A stretch of 18,041 nt of DNA from JAOUEA01 sp039933515 (GTDB lineage: Bacteria; Actinomycetota; UBA4738; HRBIN12): assembly GCA_039933515.1 (NCBI GenBank), contig JBDTNY010000039.1, positions 1 through 18,041 on the forward strand, in the 5' to 3' direction. Below are positions 13,879 to 18,041 of the stretch, one piece after another. A model generated the notes under the pieces. It saw nothing but the letters and a program-made list of their open reading frames with translations. It did no database searches and had not been told where the DNA came from. Position 1 is the first letter of the stretch. Each line of letters begins with the position of its first letter. The translations under genes and the position numbers were made by a program.

Positions 13879-14481
13879 ATGCCCGGCGTGAAGCTGCGCA
13901 CGATCGTCTGGGCGGGCGGGCTCGCCGCAGGCGCGGCTGCGATCGGGCACGCGGCGATCCGAACGTCCGAGGGCCCCGCGGTCGACCGCGAGCTCTTCGG
14001 GGCCCTGAACCGGGGACACGGCGAGGTTCCCGACCGGTTCTTCATGGGCGTGACCGAGCTGGGGTCGCTGTACGCCGCGGGCTCGGCCGCCGGCGCGCTC
14101 GCCGTGCTCGGGAAGCGCCGGACCGCCGTCAGCGCACTTGCCGCGGCCGGCGCGACCTGGGCGCTCGGCCAGGGTGTGAAGCGGCTCGTGAACCGCCCGC
14201 GGCCGTACGAGGCCGGAGCGGAGACCACCCGCCGGATGATCGCGAGGCCGCACGGTACCTCGTGGCCGAGCAGCCACCCGGCCGTGCTCACGACGTTCAC
14301 CCGGGTGGCCGCGCGCGAGCTAGGGCTGGGGCGCGCGTCGAGGGCGGCCCTGACGGTGCTCGACCTGAAGGTCGCTGCCTCCCGCGTGTACCTGGGCGTC
14401 CATTATCCGAGCGATGTGGCGAGCGGCCTGCTGATGGGCCGCGCGGTGGCCCGGATCTGGCCGCGCGGGAGCCGGTCGTGA
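13879..14481 (+). CDS. PAP2-superfamily membrane phosphatase
   Basis: A 200-aa phosphatidic-acid-phosphatase-type enzyme, usually a membrane phosphatase acting on lipid or polyprenyl phosphates. All three catalytic motifs are present: KRLVNRPRP (KxxxxxxRP, about 101-109), PSSH (130-133, a variant of PSGH), and SRVYLGVHYPSD (SRxxxxxHxxxD, about 168-179). Hydrophobic stretches flank them. Candidate roles include undecaprenyl-diphosphate or phosphatidylglycerol-phosphate turnover, and the sequence does not choose between them. ATG occurs twice in a row (13876 and 13879). I use the second because of the -10 spacing. The TGA overlaps the next gene's GTG. Confidence 0.88.
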   Translation: MPGVKLRTIVWAGGLAAGAAAIGHAAIRTSEGPAVDRELFGALNRGHGEVPDRFFMGVTELGSLYAAGSAAGALAVLGKRRTAVSALAAAGATWALGQGVKRLVNRPRPYEAGAETTRRMIARPHGTSWPSSHPAVLTTFTRVAARELGLGRASRAALTVLDLKVAASRVYLGVHYPSDVASGLLMGRAVARIWPRGSRS

Positions 14482-14870
14482 CCGACTTCGTGCTACGCGC
14501 GCTTCCCGAGGAGCTCGCGGTCTGCCGGCTCGCGCCCGACGCGCCGCGCCCCACGTGGGCCAAGGGCGTGTTCGTCTCGATCACCCGGTCGCTGACGGAG
14601 CTCTCGGTGATCTGCGACGAGGCTTCCGTGCCATCCGACGTGCGCGCCGAGCGCGGCTGGCGGGCCTTGGTGCTCACGGGCGAGCTCGACCTCGCGCTCG
14701 TCGGCGTGCTGAAGCAGGTGCTCGACCCGCTGGCCGTCGCCGGGGTCTCGGTGTTCGTCGTCTCGACGTTCGACACCGAATTCGTGCTTGTGCGCCGGTT
14801 CGACGCCGCGGTCACGGCGCTCGAGGAAGCGGGGTTCGAGGTGCTGGGCGCCTCGGTCGAGACGGACTGA
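14478..14870 (+). CDS. ACT-domain protein (COG3603-like)
   Basis: A 130-aa protein resembling the stand-alone ACT-domain family COG3603. Signatures are VFVSITRSLTELSVICDE (about 31-48), the RGWRALVLTGELDLALVGVL stretch, DPLAVAGVSVFVVSTFDTEF and a C-terminal AVTALEEAGFEVL helix-strand. ACT domains bind amino acids and related small ligands, so a sensing role is likely; no DNA-binding or enzymatic domain is attached. GTG at 14478 overlaps the PAP2 stop (GTGA), so translation is coupled although no functional link is obvious. Its stop lies 3 bp from that of the convergent mrp gene. Confidence 0.85.
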   Translation: MTDFVLRALPEELAVCRLAPDAPRPTWAKGVFVSITRSLTELSVICDEASVPSDVRAERGWRALVLTGELDLALVGVLKQVLDPLAVAGVSVFVVSTFDTEFVLVRRFDAAVTALEEAGFEVLGASVETD

Positions 14871-14873
14871 CCC

Positions 14874-15998
14874 TCAGGCAGGGTTCGTCATCAGGGTCAG
14901 CGGCTTGCCCACCTTGGACTTCGACGCCTGGCGCACGCGGTCGGCGGCCTCGCGCAGCGCCACGCTCGCGGCCGCGTCGGGCTGCGACAGCACGATCGGC
15001 ACGCCGGAGTCGCCGCCTTCGCGGAGCGCCGGGAGCAGGGGGACCTGCGCCATCAGCGGCACGCCCAGGGTCTCGGCCGCCTCGGCGCCGCCGCCCGACC
15101 CGAAGATCTCGTCGCGCTCGCCACAGTGAGGGCACAGGTAGTAGCTCATGTTCTCGATCACCCCGAGCGGGCGAAGGTTCGTGCGCTCAGCCATCTTCCC
15201 GGCGCGCTCGGCGACCTTGCGGGCCGCCTCCTGCGGGGTGGTCACGACGAGCATCGACGCGCCCGGCAGGAACGAGGCGAGCGAGATGCTGACGTCGCCC
15301 GTGCCCGGCGGCAGGTCGCACAGCAGGTAGTCGAGGTCGCCCCAGTACACGTCGCCCAGGAACTGCTCGATCGCCTTGTGGAGCATGGGCCCGCGCCAGA
15401 TCACCGGCGTCTCCTCGGGCACGAAGAACCCCATCGATATCACCTTCACGCCGTGGGCCTCGAGGGGCAGGATCATGTCGTTGAAGCCGACCGGCTTGCC
15501 GGTGACGCCCATCATGCGGGGCACGCTGAAGCCCCAGACGTCGGCGTCGAGCACGCCAACCTTCGCTCCGTCGGCTGCGAGCGCGACGGCCAGGTTCACC
15601 GTGATGCTGGACTTGCCGACGCCGCCCTTGCCCGACGCGACCGCGATCACCGAGGTCGAGGGCCCGAACTTGATCGCCGTGGGCTGGTGGCCCCCGCCGT
15701 CGGGCGTGGCGCCCGGTCCGCGCAGCTGCGTCACGAGCGCCGCGCGTTCTTCCTGGCTCATGGGCGTCAGCCGAACGTCGACCCGCTCCACGCCCTCCAG
15801 GGGCTGGACGGCGGCGGTCACATCGGTGGTGATCCGGTCCTTGAGCGGGCACCCCTCGATCGTGAGCAGCACGTGCACCCGCACCGTGCCGCCCTCGATC
15901 TCGATCGACTTGAGCATGCCGATGTCCTCGATCGGGCGCCCGATCTCGGGGTCCATGACGTTGCGCAGTGCGGCGCGGACCTGATCTTCGGTGGGCAC
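14874..15998 (-). CDS. mrp: Mrp/ApbC-family Fe-S cluster carrier ATPase
   Basis: A 374-aa cytoplasmic P-loop ATPase that carries and delivers Fe-S clusters to target proteins. The N-terminal MIP18/DUF59 domain (about 4-90) includes the LTIEGCPLKD segment with Cys50. The ParA/MinD-like ATPase domain has the deviant Walker A GKGGVGKS (123-130), the LDADVWGFSVPRMMG switch, and DLPPGTGD. The CPHC pair (289-292) is the Fe-S-binding CxxC at the dimer interface. GTG at 15998 has AAAGGA 6 nt upstream, and the longer frame is shadow. A TAGACT -10 lies at 16054-16059 on this strand, with a perfect inverted repeat at the predicted start of transcription. It is divergent from an Fe-S-type regulator. Confidence 0.93.
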   Translation of the reverse strand: MPTEDQVRAALRNVMDPEIGRPIEDIGMLKSIEIEGGTVRVHVLLTIEGCPLKDRITTDVTAAVQPLEGVERVDVRLTPMSQEERAALVTQLRGPGATPDGGGHQPTAIKFGPSTSVIAVASGKGGVGKSSITVNLAVALAADGAKVGVLDADVWGFSVPRMMGVTGKPVGFNDMILPLEAHGVKVISMGFFVPEETPVIWRGPMLHKAIEQFLGDVYWGDLDYLLCDLPPGTGDVSISLASFLPGASMLVVTTPQEAARKVAERAGKMAERTNLRPLGVIENMSYYLCPHCGERDEIFGSGGGAEAAETLGVPLMAQVPLLPALREGGDSGVPIVLSQPDAAASVALREAADRVRQASKSKVGKPLTLMTNPA

Positions 15999-16030
15999 GT
16001 GGTGTCCTTTCGGCTCTAAGCTCTCGTTCG

Positions 16031-16046
16031 CACGGTGTTCACCGTG
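16031..16046. promoter_or_regulatory. Perfect inverted repeat, candidate operator for mrp and its regulator
   Basis: CACGGTG-TT-CACCGTG has 7-bp perfect arms and a 2-bp spacer. It lies just downstream of the mrp -10, covering the predicted mrp start of transcription (around 16047), and within the presumed promoter region of the divergent regulator. That is where an autoregulated repressor would bind. Confidence 0.5.
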
Positions 16047-16053
16047 GAAATCC

Positions 16054-16059
16054 AGTCTA
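16054..16059 (-). promoter_or_regulatory. -10 element (TAGACT) of mrp
   Basis: On the minus strand TAGACT is followed by a leader of about 50 nt up to the GTG at 15998. It is the same hexamer as the pepA promoter. Confidence 0.45.
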
Positions 16060-16074
16060 CGACGGAGGCAGCCG

Positions 16075-16758
16075 ATTCCCGAGCCCGCGCCGCTCGAGGT
16101 GCACAAGGCCTTGGCCGACGACACGCGGTACCGCCTGTACCGGTACCTGCGGTTGTCCGGGCGAGCCGTTTCGGTGCGCGAGCTCGCCGCCAGGCTGTCA
16201 CTGCACGGGAACACGATCCGGCCCCACCTGCGCCGTCTCGAGGAAGCCGGGCTCGTCTCGTCGGACAGCCGCCGGGCGGGCGAGGCCGCCGTGGGCCGGC
16301 CCCAGACGCGGTACACCGCGATCGATCGCGAGGAGCGAGAGGGCCGCGACTACCGGCTCCTGGCCGACATCCTCGCGAGCCTGTCGGGCACCGCGCGCCA
16401 GCGCGACCGCGCCACGATCCTCGCGCACGATTGGGGCGCCTACCTCGTGGGCCGCAACGCGCCCAAGCCGGGTGCGCACCGCCGCGCCGGACCCAACCTG
16501 GCCGTGCTCCAGGGCGCGCTCGCCGACGCCGGGTTCGAGCCGAGGTTCCGACGCAAGAGCTCGCGGACGGTCGAGATCTCACTGCGGGACTGCCCGTTCC
16601 GCGATCTCCTCGACGAGCATCGCGAGCTCGTGTGCGCGGTGCACCTGGGATTGCTCGAGGGCATGCTCGACGCCTCACGGCCGGTCCTGCGGATGATCTC
16701 GTTCCAGACGGCGACCGAGCGCACGTCCGTGTGCTCCCTGGTCGCGCGGGTCGAGTGA
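16075..16758 (+). CDS. HTH transcriptional regulator with three C-terminal Cys (SufR/COG2345-like)
   Basis: A DNA-binding regulator of about 227 aa. The N-terminal winged helix runs about 8-80: ALADDTRYRLYRYL, then the recognition region LSLHGNTIRPHLRRLEEAGL. The C-terminal domain holds the only three cysteines: Cys173 (RDCPF), Cys187 (ELVCAVH) and Cys220 (TSVCSL). These match in order those that bind a 4Fe-4S cluster in SufR-type repressors. Its divergent neighbour encodes the Fe-S carrier Mrp, which supports Fe-S sensing. The start is uncertain. GGAGG (16064-16068) is ideally spaced (6 nt) before an in-frame ATT at 16075, while the nearest canonical start is GTG at 16099 with no ribosome site (219 aa). 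The frame is open to 15991, but that reaches into mrp. Confidence 0.85.
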   Translation: MPEPAPLEVHKALADDTRYRLYRYLRLSGRAVSVRELAARLSLHGNTIRPHLRRLEEAGLVSSDSRRAGEAAVGRPQTRYTAIDREEREGRDYRLLADILASLSGTARQRDRATILAHDWGAYLVGRNAPKPGAHRRAGPNLAVLQGALADAGFEPRFRRKSSRTVEISLRDCPFRDLLDEHRELVCAVHLGLLEGMLDASRPVLRMISFQTATERTSVCSLVARVE

Positions 16759-16759
16759 C

Positions 16760-16774
16760 GGCTCGCCCCGAGCC
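16760..16774 (+). terminator. Hairpin directly after the regulator gene
   Basis: GGCTCG (16760-16765), loop CCC, CGAGCC (16769-16774), starting 2 nt after the TGA. There is no T-tract. It could terminate the regulator transcript or belong to the pilT leader. Confidence 0.35.
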
Positions 16775-16787
16775 AAGCCGGACTGAA

Positions 16788-16864
16788 GTTCCCCGCTGGG
16801 CCGGCCGATGGAAGGGTACGCGGCCCGCCGGCACCGGCGGGCCTTGAGTCGGGTGAGAGGGAAC
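16788..16864 (+). ncRNA. Possible structured leader upstream of pilT
   Basis: A long-range stem GTTCCC (16788-16793) / GGGAAC (16859-16864) encloses a perfect 10-bp hairpin, GGCCCGCCGG (16822-16831) / CCGGCGGGCC (16834-16843). The 3' strand of the outer stem overlaps the purine-rich region GAGAGGGAAC just upstream of the pilT ATG at 16873, so folding could mask ribosome access. It does not match the cyclic di-GMP-I core as I know it, nor any other riboswitch I recognise. It may be only a terminator-like hairpin. Confidence 0.3.
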
Positions 16865-16872
16865 CGGGTCTG

Positions 16873-17976
16873 ATGGACGCTGTCGCACCGCCGATCGTCG
16901 AGGAGTTCAACGGGTGGCTCACCGAGCTCGTTGGCGGTGAAGGCTCCGACCTGCACGTGAAGGTGGGGTCGCCGCCGATGCTGCGACTCCCCGAGGGGCT
17001 CCACCGACTCCCGCTCGACGCGGTCACGAACGAGCAGACCGTCGCGATCGCCGACGCCATCATCCCCGAAGACCGCGTGGCCAAGTTCCGGGAGGCGGGC
17101 GAGGTTGACTTCGCCTACTCGATCCCGCACGTGGGTCGGTTCCGGGTGAACGTCTTCAAGCAGCGCGGTTCGACCAGCATGGTGCTGCGCAAGCTCCGCT
17201 TCGGCGGCCCGAGCTTCGAGGAGATCGGGCTGCCCGACTCCCTCCGGACGATCGCCGACGAGCATCGAGGTCTGATCCTCGTGACGGGGCCCACCGGCTC
17301 GGGCAAGACCACGACCCTTGCTGCGATGATCGACTACATCAACAAGACCAAGCCGGTGCACATCGTCACGATCGAGGATCCGATCGAAGTGCTCCACCGC
17401 GACGAGATGGCCTCGATCAACCAGCGCGAGGTCGGCAACGATACGATGGACTTCCACGCGGCGCTCCGCGCGGCGCTCCGCCAGGATCCCGACGTGATCC
17501 TGATCGGAGAGATGCGCGACACCGAGACCGTGCGCGCGGCGATCGCCGCCGCCGAGACGGGCCACCTCGTGATGTCCACGCTGCACACGATGGACGCCAC
17601 CGAGACCGTGAACCGCGTGATCGACTTCTTCCCTCCGCACCAGCAGAAACAGGTGCGCCTCGCGCTCGCGGGCACGCTCCGCGGCATCATCTGCCAGCGA
17701 CTCGTTCCCACGGTGGACGGCGGCCGTACGCCCGGCCTCGAGATCTTGATCAACAACGGTCGTGTGGCCGAGCGGATCTCTGACCCCGACAAGACGCACG
17801 AGCTGAAGGACGTGATCGCCGACGGCGGGTTCTACGGCATGGTCACGTTCGACCAATGGATGCTGAAGCTCCTGAAAGAAGGCACGATCACCGTGGACGC
17901 GGCCTTCAAGGCCGTGTCGAACCGACACGACTTCGAACTGGCGATGCAGCAGGCCGGCCTCGCGATCCCGGTCTGA
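16873..17976 (+). CDS. pilT: PilT-type type IV pilus retraction ATPase
   Basis: A 367-aa cytoplasmic hexameric motor ATPase of the PilT/GspE family that powers type IV pilus retraction. The N-terminal PAS-like domain is about 8-110. Walker A is GPTGSGKT (139-146), the Asp box TIEDPIEVLH (166-175), Walker B DVILIGEMRD (207-216), and the His box GHLVMSTLHT (230-239). In the C-terminal domain the canonical AIRNLIRE motif of PilT is not present. The corresponding place reads ISDPDKTHELKDVI (about 302-315), so this may be a PilT-like paralogue such as PilU or an actinobacterial variant. The length is typical. The ATG at 16873 has only a distant purine-rich tract. No other pilus gene is in view. 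The stop is 5 bp from that of a minus-strand gene. Confidence 0.9.
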   Translation: MDAVAPPIVEEFNGWLTELVGGEGSDLHVKVGSPPMLRLPEGLHRLPLDAVTNEQTVAIADAIIPEDRVAKFREAGEVDFAYSIPHVGRFRVNVFKQRGSTSMVLRKLRFGGPSFEEIGLPDSLRTIADEHRGLILVTGPTGSGKTTTLAAMIDYINKTKPVHIVTIEDPIEVLHRDEMASINQREVGNDTMDFHAALRAALRQDPDVILIGEMRDTETVRAAIAAAETGHLVMSTLHTMDATETVNRVIDFFPPHQQKQVRLALAGTLRGIICQRLVPTVDGGRTPGLEILINNGRVAERISDPDKTHELKDVIADGGFYGMVTFDQWMLKLLKEGTITVDAAFKAVSNRHDFELAMQQAGLAIPV

Positions 17977-17981
17977 CCCGG

Positions 17982-18041
17982 CTACCCCGCAGCCCCGCCA
18001 CTCCCGCCTGTGGTCTTGGCCACCTCGGTGAGCGCCGCGAC
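17982..18041 (-). CDS. 3' end of an unidentified minus-strand gene (partial)
   Basis: Read from the right edge, one minus-strand frame gives VAALTEVAKTTGGSGGAAG and stops at TAG (17982-17984). The amphipathic start and Gly/Ala-rich tail look like a protein C-terminus. A gene ending 5 bp from the convergent pilT stop fits the layout of the other convergent pairs here. The fragment is too short to identify. Confidence 0.4.
   Translation of the reverse strand, partial: VAALTEVAKTTGGSGGAAG

Noticed and set aside
16873..16900. A cyclic di-GMP-I riboswitch before pilT, given a diguanylate cyclase in the same window
   Set aside because: The conserved GCAAA-type core elements of that class are not present in 16759-16872.
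16675..17928. A 417-codon minus-strand frame antisense to pilT
   Set aside because: No domain; explained by the pilT codon pattern.

Overview
The window reads as a gene-dense stretch of chromosome from a very GC-rich bacterium, most likely an uncultured member of the Actinomycetota. The grounds are strong GC bias with long antisense shadow frames, frequent GTG starts, TAnnnT-type -10 elements placed 6-7 nt upstream of start codons (leaderless transcripts), and the protein families present. A finer taxonomic placement is inference and I do not attempt one. I see no rRNA or tRNA genes, insertion sequences, phage genes or CRISPR arrays.

Left part (1-4029): a 5'-truncated peptidase E-like gene, then histidine ammonia-lyase (hutH) and imidazolonepropionase (hutI). 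These two steps of histidine degradation are arranged tail-to-tail with a 20-bp overlap. hutI is divergent from an SRPBCC-fold gene. Urocanase, the step between HutH and HutI, is not in the window.

Middle-left (4026-9932): a membrane PAS-GGDEF diguanylate cyclase whose PAS domain resembles the haem PAS of FixL. Divergent from it is a TPP riboswitch followed by a CytX-type thiamine-precursor permease. Next come a small cupin and, divergent from it, a pepA leucyl aminopeptidase with a PIG-L/LmbE deacetylase.

Middle-right (9950-13597): a methyltransferase diverges from a tightly coupled four-gene run. The run encodes a polytopic membrane protein, a CPBP-like membrane protein, a protein with two flavin split-barrel domains, and a second SRPBCC protein. 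The shared promoter region is a perfect 17-bp palindrome that carries a TACCCT -10 on each strand. A six-codon ORF lies at the front of the four-gene run.

Right part (13594-18041): a LapA-like membrane protein, a PAP2 phosphatase coupled to an ACT-domain protein, the Mrp/ApbC Fe-S carrier ATPase, a divergent HTH regulator with three C-terminal cysteines (SufR/COG2345-like), a structured leader, PilT, and the 3' end of another minus-strand gene.

The most notable points are: (i) the mrp/Fe-S-regulator pair with a perfect 16-bp inverted repeat at the predicted mrp start site and a possible ATT start codon for the regulator; (ii) a candidate haem-PAS diguanylate cyclase; (iii) the palindromic divergent promoter plus mini-ORF; (iv) the uncharacterised coupled membrane/split-barrel/SRPBCC operon; and (v) seven convergent gene junctions, none leaving more than 17 bp between stops and two sharing a CTAG stop. 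I could not find a demonstrably new defence or mobile system here.
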